Positions 20,461-30,965 of a stretch of DNA of 64,000 nt are shown one piece after another. Positions within the stretch are counted from its first letter, which is position 1. Each line of letters begins with the position of its first letter. This stretch comes from Pseudoips prasinana (taxonomy: Eukaryota > Arthropoda > Insecta > Lepidoptera > Nolidae), in the NCBI GenBank assembly GCA_951640165.1, contig OX621263.1:12716001-12780000 (forward strand). The letters run 5' to 3'. The position numbers and the translations under genes were made by a program. A model generated the notes under the pieces. That model was not told the DNA's origin. It saw only the letters and a list, made by a program, of their open reading frames with translations, and ran no database searches.

Positions 20461-21055
20461 TTACATATTACCAGGGTACTCCCGTGGGTATGTAACTGGC
20501 TTTTGAGTACATGCATTCCATTTTGCCAGGGCTACCCTCTGGAGATGTGATGCATGAACATTATTTTAATATTGATTCGTTACATATTACCAGGGCAACT
20601 CCCATGGGTATGTAACGGAGCTTGCGAACATGCATTCCATTTCTGCCAGAGCTACGCTCAGGAGATGTGATGCAAGAACATTATTGTAATATTGATTCGT
20701 TACATATTACCTGTGTACTCTCTTGGGTATGTAACGGAGCTTGAGAACGTGCATTCCATTTTTGCCAGGGCTACGCTCTGGAGATGTGATGCATGAACAT
20801 TATTTTAATATTGATTCGTTACATATTATCAGGGCAACTCCCATGGGTATGTAACGGAGCTGGCGAACATGCATTCCATTTTTGCCAGGGCTACGCTCTG
20901 GAGATGTGATGCATGAACATTATTTTAATATTGATTCGTTACATATTATCAGGGCAACTCCCATGGGTATGTAACGGAGTTGGCGAACATGCATTCCATT
21001 TTTGCCTCTACCCTCTGGAGATGTGATGCATGAACATTATTTTAATAATGATTTA
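20461..21055. repeat. Tandem array, five 119-120 bp units
   Basis: Units start TTACATATTACCAGGG at 20461, 20580, 20700, 20819 and 20939. Each carries CCCATGGGTATGTAA (or close), CATGCATTCCATTTTTGCC, a GGGCTACGCTCTGGAG block and TGATGCATGAACATTATT. The last two full repeats are almost identical. The unit length is not a constant multiple of three and there is no continuous frame. Confidence 0.95.
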
Positions 21056-21119
21056 TTATGAAGTTTTGTTCGTAAGATGTCAGGGTTACCTTCGGAAAAG
21101 CAAATAGGATACCTTACAT

Positions 21120-21335
21120 CCAGCAACTCGTCGCATTCCATGAGGGGCGGAGAAGTCGACCCGGTGGAATATCTACGAGAGGACGCAGCAGCTTCCTTCT
21201 GAGTACTATGACCATCTTACTGCGATCTCCAACCCGTCTGCCAAGCGTGGCAATTATGACATAGGTAACCTAGAAGATTTTTGGGGGAGACTTTTGTCCA
21301 GCTGTGGACTTCTTACAGCTGTTATGATGATGTTG
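21120..21335 (+). repeat. RTE-like short tail (CTGCGATC..CCAACCCGTCTGCC type)
   Basis: Contains GGAATATCTACGAGAGGA, ACTATGACCATCTTACTGCGATC, CAACCCGTCTGCCAAGCGTGG and ends GTCCAGCTGTGGACTTCTTACAG...GATGATG. Sister copies are at 31040-31290 and 54160-54370. It may be a distinct non-autonomous derivative using the RTE 3' end. Confidence 0.65.
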
Positions 21336-22500
21336 ACATCCAGAAAAGAGTAGTGTTCTCCGATAACACGATCAAAGCCACGGGTAAACGATACTACCCA
21401 TTTATTTAAAAATTCTGGCAATCGTATTACATAGTGGTATTTTATTTACATTGAAACGGGTACGGGAATGAAATAGGGTATCTATCATATAGAAAAGGTA
21501 ATGTTGTATCTGAGGGACAATATGGGCGAAGCCGCGAATAAAACCTAGTTTTATATAATTTTATCATCAGCTGAAATTTTATATCAACTGTTAGACACAA
21601 GCTTAACCCAAAGTACTCCACAATTTTTGGTCTTGCACTAGCCGCATGCAGAGGATGCCAAAAAATAAATTTATATTTATTTTTTGGAATACCAACAGCT
21701 ATACATAAAAAAATAAGTGTTATAATAGGAAACATAAAGCCAATTACAGGTTTCCACGGATAGTGACTGATACACACATACAATGCTTCCGATTTTACTC
21801 TTAATCAGAGTAGCTGAAGACATATGTTAAGTTACTGAAAAAAATAAGGTTCAGCTGCCTGCGTGCCACCTCGCTCTTGGTATTAAATGAGTCTAAATCA
21901 AACATTTTACATATATGTATGAATTGTGCCTATAATTAATCGACAAAAATTAAAATTATTAATAAATTATTCGGTCGTAACACAAAATGGCCACCGTTAT
22001 CAATAAATAGCAGTTTGTTTCCCTTAGCCCCGATATGACGCATCGAATTCTTCTCTATCAATAAATTAAAAACCGTTTCTAATACCCAAAAAAAAGCATG
22101 CATGTATGTGGTGAATAAAATCATAATTACAGGGTACACCGTACATTTATCGCATTAATCTATCGGTTATATAAAATTGGGCTCATGGCTTCCGACGGCG
22201 TTTTAAAAAGTATTTTCTTATTTTTCGTTTCGAGATTTTTTGAGATTGATATGAGGTTGGCTTTTGAGTTGTTTTTTTTTTAATTTTGGAATGTTGTGCG
22301 TGATCTTGGGCGTTACACGAATACTGACTTTTTACTCGAATTTTTATACATTAATACTGGCACCTTTTTTGCCGTTATAGTAAGATCGTGGCAAATGGAT
22401 TTCCGTTGTCTATGCCTACCGAAGAAGGTTCAATGGTAGGTTTGCCATTTTAAACAAATTATATGTTGTAAGTGCAAATTTATATTATATTATAAAATTA
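21336..22500. other. Anonymous AT-rich region
   Basis: The longest frame (minus, 21442-21783, 113 codons) has no recognisable motif and atypical composition, and I do not support it as a gene. No repeat ends were found. Confidence 0.45.
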
Positions 22501-22504
22501 GGTA

Positions 22505-22635
22505 TATATTAAGACGCAATGTGGGCAAGCACATCCCACAAGGTGGACCGACGATCTTGCAAGGGTCGCGGGAAGCTGCTACAGATTCTTGGGGATGCCT
22601 CTGAGCAGCTGACTTCTCTCGGCTGATATGATGAT
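22505..22635 (+). repeat. RTE-like LINE 3' end, sense
   Basis: CACAAGGTGGACCGACGATCTTGC, AAGGGTCGCGGGAAGCTGC and TCTCGGCTGATATGATGATG match the 48758-49240 copy, with a shortened middle. Confidence 0.75.
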
Positions 22636-23159
22636 GAATCATGTCCAAGTATTTAAGTTATAAAGTTAATAAAAAGCTTCACTTCGTGTTAAATTCTGAA
22701 ATTGAAAAAATGTATTTAAGTTCTACATTTTAAATCAATAATGATTAGGTCTGTCTGATAGGACCATTAATAAAACGATTTTTATGAATATATCACAATT
22801 TAAAATTGTGTCGATTTCTGTATTGCTTGTGAAAAACCTGAACTATAGAACAATGGAAAAATATAATGACATTTTGACATATAAAAAAAGTTTATGGTTT
22901 ATGATATTTAGTTTATACTTTGAAAGAATTAATTTAGTTCTGAATTTGAAAGTAAGTAAATATTTAGACTCTAAATTTGAAATCAAGTAATTATTTTCTT
23001 TTTTTAAACTAAGTGGCAGGTGAAAGCCACTTATGTAGGATGCAAGTACTGCTATAGATATCACATTTCTATGTTTAAGAAAGTTGTAGGAAATTTATGC
23101 ACACCCTTCGAAGTATAGGTAAGACATAAAATATCCATTTATCAAGTACATTTCAAAGC

Positions 23160-23325
23160 GTAGCCCTACTGGGGAAGTACCTCCACTTTACAGAAGACAT
23201 TCCTTGCAAGGCCGGCAACAAACCCGCGACTCCTCTGGTGTTGCGAGTGTCCATGGGCGGCGGTGATCACTTACCATCAGGTGACCCACTTGCTCGTTTT
23301 TCGCCCTCTGATATAAAAAAGTCAT
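23160..23325 (+). repeat. Repeat H tail, sense copy
   Basis: GGGGAAGTACCTCCACTTTACAGAAGACATTCC..., GGGCGGCGGTGATCACTTACCATCAGG and CTCGTTTTTCGCCCTCTGATATAAAAAA. It ends exactly where an antisense RTE-like tail begins, so the two are probably nested. Confidence 0.7.
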
Positions 23326-23720
23326 ACAAGAGAAGTCCACTGCTGAACATAAGCCTCCCAAAAAAATTTCTCCACAATTATCGGTGTTACCTGCATCAAA
23401 CAAGATCATCGGCCGACACAAGATCATCGGTCCACCTTGAAGGAAGGAAGTACGTGGTCTCCAGTCTAGAACCTTTCTGCCCCAGCGGCCATCAGTTCCA
23501 CCATCTATGTGCCCTGCACACTCCCACTTTATCTTGGCAATTCTTCGGGCCATGTCGTTGACTTTGGATCGGCTGGGGATTTCAACATTTTCGATTCATT
23601 CTCGCAGGGCATCAAACTCCGAGCATACTCGGAGATATGTAGGTCTTTGGGTGAGTATCTTTGGTTTCTTCTCCGCCTAATAATAAGCGACCACGTCTCT
23701 GTTCTGTAAGTCTATCAAAA
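23326..23720 (-). pseudogene. RTE-like LINE C-terminus, antisense
   Basis: Minus-strand translation gives MARRIAKIKWECAGH.DGR.GRKVLDWRP, the usual C-terminal motif of RTE-like polymerases, followed by scrambled sequence and the AGCAGTGGACTTCTC end. Extends upstream to the GACGTGGTCGCTTATTA block. About 395 bp, with stops and indels. Confidence 0.75.
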
Positions 23721-24385
23721 CATCCATTATAATAACAATGTTTTATTATTTAAACTAATAATAAATAATTACAGTAATTTAGCTTCTCACTTTACCACCA
23801 TACATACGATGTGAATGTTACCCGATAATATCTTTATTACTTTCGATATTGCCAACATATAACGGACAATGTTGCCAGTAAATTTACAAATTGATTCATG
23901 AATATTAAATATATAAAGATAATTGGTAACACTACATACAAATTTGTACTATATTCGTTTTGCATAGAATTCATTATTGTATTTAATTCGAGAAGTGATT
24001 TGTAACCTTTGGGATGTAATATTGTTTCCGGTCAAAGACACGCATAAATTAATTATTGAATTTGAAATAAGAATAAATGATTCGATTAACTAACGAAGGA
24101 AGTTCCACTTAATATCATTAGTATTAAAGCTCATATTGTTTTAATTATTTATGTCATATTTAAGTATATAATTTGGTGGTCTTATGTCTTTTGTTTTTGA
24201 CGTACAAAATGGCGGTAAGAGTTACCAACCTGTGTTTTATTACATTATCCTTTTAACTACTTGTAAGGAACTGGATTGTTATTTTTCCTTGTATTCTTTT
24301 GTATGTATGTTACATGTATATGGGCAGATGTATGTATAAATAAATAAATATCTTGGGACAACTAACACCCTAAATCAGACCCCCA
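23721..24385. other. AT-rich stretch without recognisable gene
   Basis: Only a short SINE-tail fragment (AAATAAATATCTTGGGACAACTAACA at about 24335-24360) and otherwise anonymous AT-rich DNA. Confidence 0.45.
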
Positions 24386-24635
24386 ACCAGGTTCTCTACC
24401 GGCTAAGTCGCCGAACATCGATTTCTTGAATGGCGTTCAAATAAATAAAGGTTAAAAATGAGTTAATCAATCGATAAATTGGCTTCCATGAGCACATGTG
24501 ACGTCATAAATGGTCCGGAATCGATTTTCAATGTTGAAGCCTACTTAACGATTGGTTAATTAATTTTAGCCTTTATTTATTTGAACGCCATTCAAGAAAT
24601 CGATGTTCGGCGACTTAGCCGGTAGAGGCCCAGGT
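24386..24635. mobile_element. MITE-B, copy 3
   Basis: Left end TCTCTACCGGCTAAGTCGCCG and right end CGGCGACTTAGCCGGTAGAG, centre CACATGTGACGTCATAAATGG with TGACGTCA at 24499-24506. Nearly complete palindrome. It abuts MITE-A at 24643. Confidence 0.88.
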
Positions 24636-24642
24636 AGAGAAT

Positions 24643-24807
24643 GTACAGCACATCAAGCTACTCCAATCTGTCAACAGACGCCAGCACATCCAGCCTCCAA
24701 TCTGTCAAATTTCCCCAATCGAAAGTGAACGTTATGCTTAAGTGATAAAGTTGAAAATGTATGGAATTTTGACAGATTGGGATAGCTGGATGTGCTGGCG
24801 TCTGTAC
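24643..24807. mobile_element. MITE-A, copy 4 with partial left-arm duplication
   Basis: The right arm (GATGTGCTGGCGTCTGTAC) is normal. On the left, GTACAGCACATCAAGCTACTCC is followed by a second left arm starting ACAGACGCCAGCACATCC, so about 30 bp of the arm is present twice. Confidence 0.82.
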
Positions 24808-25284
24808 TTAGGGAAATAGACACCTGATATTACAGATAAATTACACCAAGACACTGAATAAATAACTTTTCTTTAGCGGCATTGTCCACTTTTTTTTCTT
24901 AATTATGTTAGATTTTTTACAGCCGACTGCCTAAACAAAATTATTAGTTCTATTTAAAAATTTATTCCTACCATAGGTAGGGAAGCAATTACTATGAGTC
25001 GTTACCGCCCAAAGGTGCGAAGTAGCATCTTCCACTCGCTACTCGGATCAAATAAACACTACTTCCCGGCAGTCCCTAAAGTCTGCCCCGCATGTTATTT
25101 TGTGATAAAACAGACCGCACGGACGGACTAGTTGTAAGATCTAGTTTCTCAATATTTGTTATTAACATAGATTCAATAATGATAGTTCAATCAGCGCATA
25201 ATTATAATCCGGAGGCCACGACTACTTATCTTCGTTTATCTTATTTTGCCTACTGGTAGAGCGAAACTGGTAGACTAAGTCTTT

Positions 25285-25575
25285 TTACCTCTGACGGTGC
25301 TATCCTTAGCACCGTCAGAAGTTCCTTTTTTCTTTTGGTAATGTGGGAGGAATGCCTACGCATGCCACCCGCAATGTGTCTGCGGGTGGGTATGTCGGAC
25401 TAGCACCGACTAAACCTAACCTGCCGTGGACTCTCTTGGCGCCTGATGGGGGGAGCTCCAGGAATGTGAGTGTTCTGCTCCGGTGCCCCCCTTTTCCGCC
25501 ATGTCTCAGATAGTCAGGACACGTACCTTCTGGATTGCTCTGCCCTATTGCGGACTCAAGGACTAATTTCATAAT
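25285..25575 (-). pseudogene. LINE coding fragment
   Basis: A minus-strand frame gives LELPPSGAKRVHGRLGLVGA and PTYPPADTLRVACVGIPPTL in an 85-codon run with no stop. This Pro/Gly-rich type of sequence is typical of lepidopteran LINE-derived repeats. No enzyme motif is present and I do not assign a function. Confidence 0.45.
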
Positions 25576-25610
25576 ATAATCGCTGTTTTAAAAAGGCACT
25601 ATCGATTTTT

Positions 25611-25860
25611 GACTTGCCTATTGGTCTAGTGATTAGTGACAATGAGTGCTGAGCCAGATATCGTGGGTTCGATTCCCACACGGTACAAATCTTTGTGTGA
25701 TGCGCACGATTACTTGTTGTGTGTCTGGTGTATCTATAATATGTATGTTGTTAGGAATACATATACCTATAAGTATGTTTATTAGTTATCTGGGTGCCAT
25801 AATGCAGGCTCTGCCTGGGGATCAGATGGCAGTGTCTTAGTTGTCTCAAGATATTAGTTT
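25611..25860 (+). mobile_element. SINE-C-like copy with a different head
   Basis: Head CCTATTGGTCTAGTGATTAG with B box GGTTCGATTCCC, then TTTGTGTGATGCGCACGATTA and the shared 3' module (GTGCCATAATGCAGGCTCTGCC, GATCAGATGGCAGTGTC). It ends TCTCAAGATATTA. Confidence 0.75.
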
Positions 25861-26059
25861 ACAATTTATTTTACTAATGAATGAATATTAAATCATCATG
25901 TAATGTACAACAACTATCAAGTATAGTTTTCATTGTTTCGTGACAACCCATTCAGCCGTACAAAAAGTACAACTCCTAGCTTTTGGGATGTTTGCAACAT
26001 TGTATTCTTATTCGTAATTTAAAATTGTATTTCTAAACATAATCACCATATTTATTTTT

Positions 26060-26345
26060 ACACTTCGCGTGCCACCAGCTTGGGTTCGAATCCCACCCGA
26101 GGCGATTTGTGTCGGTGCACCACTTAGCTATTCATGAATGATTCATATTATTGGACCTTAACAATGTCATCGGGGATATTTTTTGTTTGATAATTACGTA
26201 GTAAAATTTAAACAAGCCTCACTAGTTCACGGCCCGGTTTTGATTCCCGCGGAGGACAACTATTTGTGTGACCCATAAGTAATTGTTCTGAGTCTCGGTT
26301 TGCTTAGTATCTGTGAAAAATATGTTTGTAAAGTACTCCACAGCA
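26060..26345 (+). repeat. Two SINE head fragments
   Basis: 26060-26110 has CACCAGCTTGGGTTCGAATCCC only. 26215-26345 is a SINE-A piece starting at a degenerate B box (GGTTTTGATTCCCGC) and continuing CAACTATTTGTGTGACCC and TTGTTCTGAGTCTCGG. Confidence 0.6.
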
Positions 26346-26449
26346 CAGATATTCAAGGTATAAGGCGGTCCTAATCTTAAAAGAAAAACAAATTAGTACA
26401 TAGACTGTCTAAGTATATGGAAAAAAATTGTAAGCAAGCAAAAATCGTG

Positions 26450-26915
26450 CAAGAAATAATAAAAATAATATCTTGGGACATTATTTACACACGCACACCC
26501 AAACTAAGCAGAGCTTCTAGGTACTATGGAAAATAGATAACTGATATCCTGGGTTCGAATCCCGTTAGTGCAAATATTTGTGTGATGAGCACGAATATTT
26601 GTTTCTGAGTCATGGATGTTTTCTATGTATATAAGTATTTATCTATCTATATAAGTACGTATATCGTCGCCTGGTACCCATAGTACAAGCTTTGCTTAGT
26701 TTGGGGCTAGGATGATCTGTGTGACATGGTCCCGAGATATTATTATTATTATACTACTTATCTTTTGTAAATACATGCATATATAGATAATTAAACTCAG
26801 ACTCAGGACAAAGACATGTTCATGCACCCAAATATCTGTCCTGGTGGGAATCGAACCCACGACCTCCGGCGTGAAAAGCAAGCATTTGCCAACCACGCTA
26901 ACAGGCCCGTCAATG
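26450..26915 (-). mobile_element. SINE-B interrupted by SINE-C
   Basis: Antisense SINE-B: 3' module at 26465-26545, then the remaining body and head at 26752-26915 (CTGGTGGGAATCGAACCCACG). The halves meet at the point where other copies read GATATACTACATATACTAC. Confidence 0.8.
26546..26751 (+). mobile_element. SINE-C, 5'-truncated, nested in SINE-B
   Basis: Starts inside the head at CCTGGGTTCGAATCCCG, so the A box is missing. The remainder, through GGTCCCGAGATATTATTATTATT, is nearly identical to 2770-3027. The close match suggests a fairly recent insertion. Confidence 0.82.
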
Positions 26916-26994
26916 ATCTATAAATTGAAAGTAAGTGTTTTAACAATTATGACACAAGTTAAAAAAAAATTAACAAACCTTTTGACAACTGCAC

Positions 26995-27160
26995 ACTCAA
27001 CACTCTTCACTATACCTGTAATTTGATACAAAGTTATAATTTGACATTCGTACCTTAATATAGACAGAACCATTCAGACAATATGTAGAAAAAATATAGC
27101 TAAAATTTAGATAATTTAACCTACACATGATCCTTGACAATAACTTAATTTAAGTTAGCT
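26995..27160 (+). repeat. Repeat J, left part, interrupted by the LINE
   Basis: The right portion, TTGACAATAACTTAATTTAAG through TAGCTAAATATCGT, matches repeat J copies at 35370 and 36880. The repeat continues after the LINE at 30768, so the LINE inserted into an existing copy. Confidence 0.65.
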
Positions 27161-27170
27161 AAATATCGTA

Positions 27171-27703
27171 ACTAGAATAGATACGTTAGAAGAATCTGAA
27201 AATAGTACACTGGAACTCCTCATGACAACCACAAATAAGATAAGTACCGATCTGAAAATTTCCATCGATAGTAGAGATATCAATGAAATACGCCGCATTG
27301 GTAAAAAAGCCAGTGACGATAAGGGCAGACCAATACTTGTCTCATTTGTAAATGGCTGGAAAAAAGCGGAAATACTAAGGAATAAGAAAACTTTAAGCAA
27401 CATTTACATAACTGAGGATTATCCCAAAGAAGTTCAGGAAAAAGAAAAGAATTAAGGGAGAAAATGTTACAAGAAAGAAAAAAAGGAAATTTTGCGGTAA
27501 TAAATTATGACCAGCTGGTTATTAAAGAAAAAACTACCAAAAATGAAAAACGAAAACGGCTGTCGACATCACCTGGAAATACACAACAACCACGGAAGCA
27601 AAATGTTCCATCTAAAACGAACAGAACAAATGCTTTTGACCTAATGAGAGGTCGAAGCAACTCTCTTTCCTCCCTAACTAAACCTAACGAACAGAGACAA
27701 TGA
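27171..27703 (+). pseudogene. LINE ORF1 (putative RNA-binding protein), one frame break
   Basis: ORF1 proteins of such LINEs bind the element RNA. The frame is already open at the 5' junction (RIDTLEESENSTLELL precedes the Met at 27222). It carries RRIGKKASDDKGRPILVSF and the KKAEILRNKK stretch of an RRM-like core, and reaches a stop at 27455. The continuation is in another frame from just downstream (REKMLQERKKGNFAVINYD) to 27703. A one-base loss in the A-rich run at about 27438-27449 would explain the shift. The C-terminal part is Lys/Ser/Gln-rich and basic. ORF2 starts 183 bases later. N-terminus missing. Confidence 0.75.
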
Positions 27704-27886
27704 CATAAAAACATCAGCCACCAGAAAAACAAAACAGCGAAACTTAAGCAAAACAAAACAAATAATGAATCATTCCCCAAGCCGACTGGTCCTCGAGGGG
27801 AATTAGACCACCACCCTCCACAGGAAAAATACAAAGATAATCACAACAATATAGACATTCTAAACGTCAAAAATATAAATACATCT

Positions 27887-29389
27887 ATGAAAATTGGAAC
27901 ATTCAATGTAAGATCCCTTTCGTCAGTTGAACGATACCTTCAACTCATTTATTCACTCGATAAAATCAATTTTGACGTGCTCGGCTTATCTGAGGTGAAA
28001 AGAATTGGCTGCAGTATTGAAGAATACGAGAAGCACATTCTCTGCTACGTGGGAGAGACTAAAGGTTTACATGGCGTAGGATTCCTTATAAAGAAAGAAC
28101 ATAAACATAAAATACATGGCTTCACAGGGATCTCCGAAAGGGTTGCCTTGCTACAACTAAAAATAGACCAATTTAACATCTCTATAATCCAGGCTTATGC
28201 CCCTACAGAGACTTCGCAAGAGGAAGAAATCAATAAATTCTACAACGACATGGAGAAAGCACATCATCTAGCGGATGAGAGATTAATAGTCATGGGAGAT
28301 TTCAACGCGAAAATCGGAAAGCCAAAAAAAGAAGAAAATCTATGTATGGGAATCTACGGTTATGGAGAACGCAATAAAAGGGGACAGAAACTCATAGACT
28401 ACGCCTTTGAACACAAACTGTCAATTATGAATACTTTCTTTAAGAAACAAGAAAAAAGGAGATGGACCTGGTTATCTCCCAATCAAAAGGTTAGAAATGA
28501 AATCGATTTCATCATGACGAACAAACCTCGCATGGTGACAAATATTGAAGTCCTAAACCAAATAAATTTTTCTTCAGACCACAGACTATTACGAGCGACA
28601 ATCACCATATCTCAACAAAGGAAAAGTAGAAAGAATTTTAGAACTTCCCCGAAAACCCTTAAAACAGATGATGAAATTAAAAAATACACCAATTGCTTGA
28701 AAGCTAATCTTGAACACACAAATAATAGTTTGCTTGAGAATGTTCAGACTTATTACGATTTCCTAGAACAAAAAATAATACACAGTTTACAAAATAACGA
28801 AGACGCCCCAAAGAAACAACACACAATACTTAGCGAACAAACAAAACTACTAATCAAGAAGCGCTCAGAATTAATACGCACCAAAAATAAAACTAAACGA
28901 CAGAAAGAGGATCTCGCTCACCTATTCAAAAAGACTAATAGATTCATAAAACTAGACTACATTAACCACAGGGAAAACATCATATCCAGAAATCTCAATA
29001 CCTACAGAAGTGCAAAAAGGGCTTACAAGGAATTAACACTCCAAAAGAAATGGATACAAAAACTGGAGAAAAATTCGTATGAAACAAAGAATAGAAAGGA
29101 TGTTATAGATCATGCAACTAAATTCTACAGAGAACTGTACGGAACGAAAGATAACGAGAAGGTAGAAGATCGGAAAAATAAAAAAGGCAACGTTGTGAAA
29201 CCAATTGAAGAACATGAAGTATACGCTCACATTAAAGCCCTAAAAAACGAGAAAAGTCCAGGGCCAGATGGATTAACAAACGAATTCATCAAATTTGGAG
29301 CTCCTATCCTACTTAAGCATCTAACAGTACTTTTCAACATGATACTTGAAATATACCAAAACAATGGTGTACATCTGACATTACACTAA
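27887..29389 (+). CDS. LINE ORF2, endonuclease half
   Basis: Encodes an apurinic-type endonuclease that nicks target DNA for target-primed reverse transcription. Residues follow the family order: FNVRSL (6-11), the metal-binding Glu in GLSEVKR (Glu36), YAPTE (104-108), GDFNAKIG (Asp138, Asn140), NEIDFI (about 204-209) and SSDHRLL with the catalytic Asp-His at about 231-232. A Lys-rich linker follows (about 240-430), then the start of the polymerase (KSPGPDGLTNEFIKFGAPIL). The frame runs out at 29389 after a shift near 29365, so the polymerase continues in another frame. Similar host-database entries are often mislabelled craniofacial development protein 2-like. No host role is implied. Confidence 0.9.
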   Translation: MKIGTFNVRSLSSVERYLQLIYSLDKINFDVLGLSEVKRIGCSIEEYEKHILCYVGETKGLHGVGFLIKKEHKHKIHGFTGISERVALLQLKIDQFNISIIQAYAPTETSQEEEINKFYNDMEKAHHLADERLIVMGDFNAKIGKPKKEENLCMGIYGYGERNKRGQKLIDYAFEHKLSIMNTFFKKQEKRRWTWLSPNQKVRNEIDFIMTNKPRMVTNIEVLNQINFSSDHRLLRATITISQQRKSRKNFRTSPKTLKTDDEIKKYTNCLKANLEHTNNSLLENVQTYYDFLEQKIIHSLQNNEDAPKKQHTILSEQTKLLIKKRSELIRTKNKTKRQKEDLAHLFKKTNRFIKLDYINHRENIISRNLNTYRSAKRAYKELTLQKKWIQKLEKNSYETKNRKDVIDHATKFYRELYGTKDNEKVEDRKNKKGNVVKPIEEHEVYAHIKALKNEKSPGPDGLTNEFIKFGAPILLKHLTVLFNMILEIYQNNGVHLTLH

Positions 29390-30702
29390 TTTATAAAAAA
29401 GGAAATCCTTCGGATATAGGCAATTATAGACCCATCAGCCTCCTAGGAAGTGTTTACAAACTTTTTGCATCCATTGTACTTAAAAGAATTGCTAGTAATA
29501 TTGACTCCTCACAGCCAGTAGAACAGGCAGGTTTCCGCGCCAGCTACAGCACAATCGACCATATACAAACTGTGGAACAACTAGTTGAAAAGTACATTGA
29601 ATACAACAGACCACTATACATTGCCTTAATTGACTATAGCAAAGCTTTCGACAGCGTCAGTCACAAATCTATCTGGAAAGCTTTAAAGATATCAAATGTA
29701 GAAGATAAATACATCAACATCATAAAATACATATACTGCAACAGCACGAGTAGGGTCAAACTCGAAAGAAAAGGCGATCTGATCAAAATAGAAAGAGGTG
29801 TTAGGCAAGGTGACCCTTTGTCACCAAAACTGTTTATTGCTGTGCTAGAACATATTTTTAGACAATTACAATGGGCTAAATATGGCATTAATATCGACGG
29901 ACATCGACTGAATCATCTCAGGTTTGCAGACGATATAGTCATATTTGCTGAAACAGCTAAACAACTTCAAGACATGCTTAGTACATTAGACCAAGTAAGT
30001 GACAACATAGGCTTACAAATGAATAAAAGCAAAACCAAAGTTATGACAAATAGTTTCCAAACACCCATTAAATTGAAAGGAAACGCTATAGAATATGTTA
30101 ACAGTTATATTTACTTAGGAAAACAAATATCATTCAGTAAAACTAACAACGAAGAAGAGATAGAAAGAAGAATAAATATTACATGGAAAAAGTTCTGGAC
30201 CCACAAAGAAATTTTAAAAGGGAAATATAGCATGAACATAAAGAGAACTATAATGGATACCTGTCTTCTGCCCTGTTTATTATATGGGTGCCAAACATGG
30301 ACCTATACAAACAAAATAAAACAAAGAATATCAACAACACAGAGAGCAATGGAAAGAAGCATCCTTAAGATTAATAAAGTGGAAAAAATTAAAAACACAA
30401 CAATAAGACACAAAACGAAAATATTAGATGCACTCACACGAGCCTTGAAGTTCAAGTGGCAATGGGCAGGGCACATTTTAAGATGCACAGACAACAGATG
30501 GACATTATTAACTACAAAATGGAAAGGACCAATACTAGGCAAAAGGAATGTGGGAAGACCAAGCAAACGGTGGACTGATGACCTTATAGAGATCGCAGGA
30601 AAAGACTGGATGTACAGAAGTAAAGACAGAAAGCTATGGAAGAAACTGGAGGAGGCCTTTACTCTTAACGAGATCCATAACCACAGTAATACAAACCACT
30701 AA
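29365..30702 (+). pseudogene. LINE ORF2, reverse transcriptase half (shifted frame)
   Basis: Opens with WCTSDITLIYKKGNPSDIGN and continues through the NYRPISLLGS motif, with no stop until 30702. Counting from the Met at 29572, the first catalytic Asp is in ALIDYSKAFD (Asp21), GVRQGDPLSPKLF spans about 76-88, and the FADD box is at 118-121, so the polymerase active site is intact. The carboxyl end has WQWAGHILRC and RPSKRWTDDLIEIAG, related to the many RTE-like tail fragments in the window. Because it is one frame off the endonuclease half, this copy should not make a complete ORF2 protein. Confidence 0.88.
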
Positions 30703-30767
30703 CATTACTAAAATTATTGAAATGTATAATTGTAATGAGTTATGGAATAAAGAGGCTTTATTATTAT

Positions 30768-30965
30768 AAATATCGTTACTGTTATAAAATAAATCTTATT
30801 GTAAATTATTTCCTACAATCCGTGTACCTAAATGTACCTAGAAATAATTATAAATTAATTATTTATTACTACGAATATGTTCTGACTATTTACAAGCGCT
30901 TTTTTAAAGTCTACGTGAAACCAACTTTTTTATTTTATTATTTATTTATTTATTCTACCCTATGG
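30768..30965 (+). repeat. Repeat J, right part after the LINE
   Basis: AAATATCGTTACTGTTATAAA, then AATCCGTGTACCTAAATGTACC, TGTTCTGACTATTTACAAGCG and CTTTTTTAAAGTCTACGTGAA, as in the copies at 35370 and 39070. Probably the 3' end of an unidentified element with a TTTAT-rich end. Confidence 0.7.

Larger units (their letters stand above)
27170..30767 (+). mobile_element. Near full-length RTE-like LINE with 9-bp target duplication
   Basis: A non-LTR retrotransposon carrying a partial ORF1 (27171-27703) and ORF2 (27887-30702), with a short 3' tail (AATAAAGAGGCTTTATTATTAT). AAATATCGT occurs on both sides (27161-27169 and 30768-30776), and the flanks join into a repeat J copy. The element begins inside an open ORF1 frame, so the 5' end is truncated. 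Order and motifs (AP-type endonuclease, reverse transcriptase, a WQWAGH/RWTDD C-terminus) fit RTE-like elements. The clade is my reading, not a tree. Confidence 0.9.

Noticed and set aside
20461..21055. CRISPR array
   Set aside because: Whole 120-bp units are repeated with no unique spacers of constant length, and the genome is that of an insect.
21442..21783. 113-codon minus-strand frame
   Set aside because: No domain, no conserved motif, and composition like random AT-rich sequence. A frame this long can occur by chance in 64 kb.
25291..25335. Rho-independent terminator (12-bp perfect stem, TCCT loop, then a T-rich run)
   Set aside because: The shape is right, but the window is clearly eukaryotic and no bacterial-type operon is present. 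It probably belongs to the LINE fragment beside it.
27155..27834. Antisense reading frames over the LINE ORF1 region
   Set aside because: They are shadows of the sense ORF1 with no motif.
27887..29389. Host craniofacial development protein 2-like gene
   Set aside because: The frame is the endonuclease domain of a LINE ORF2, followed by its reverse transcriptase and flanked by a target duplication.
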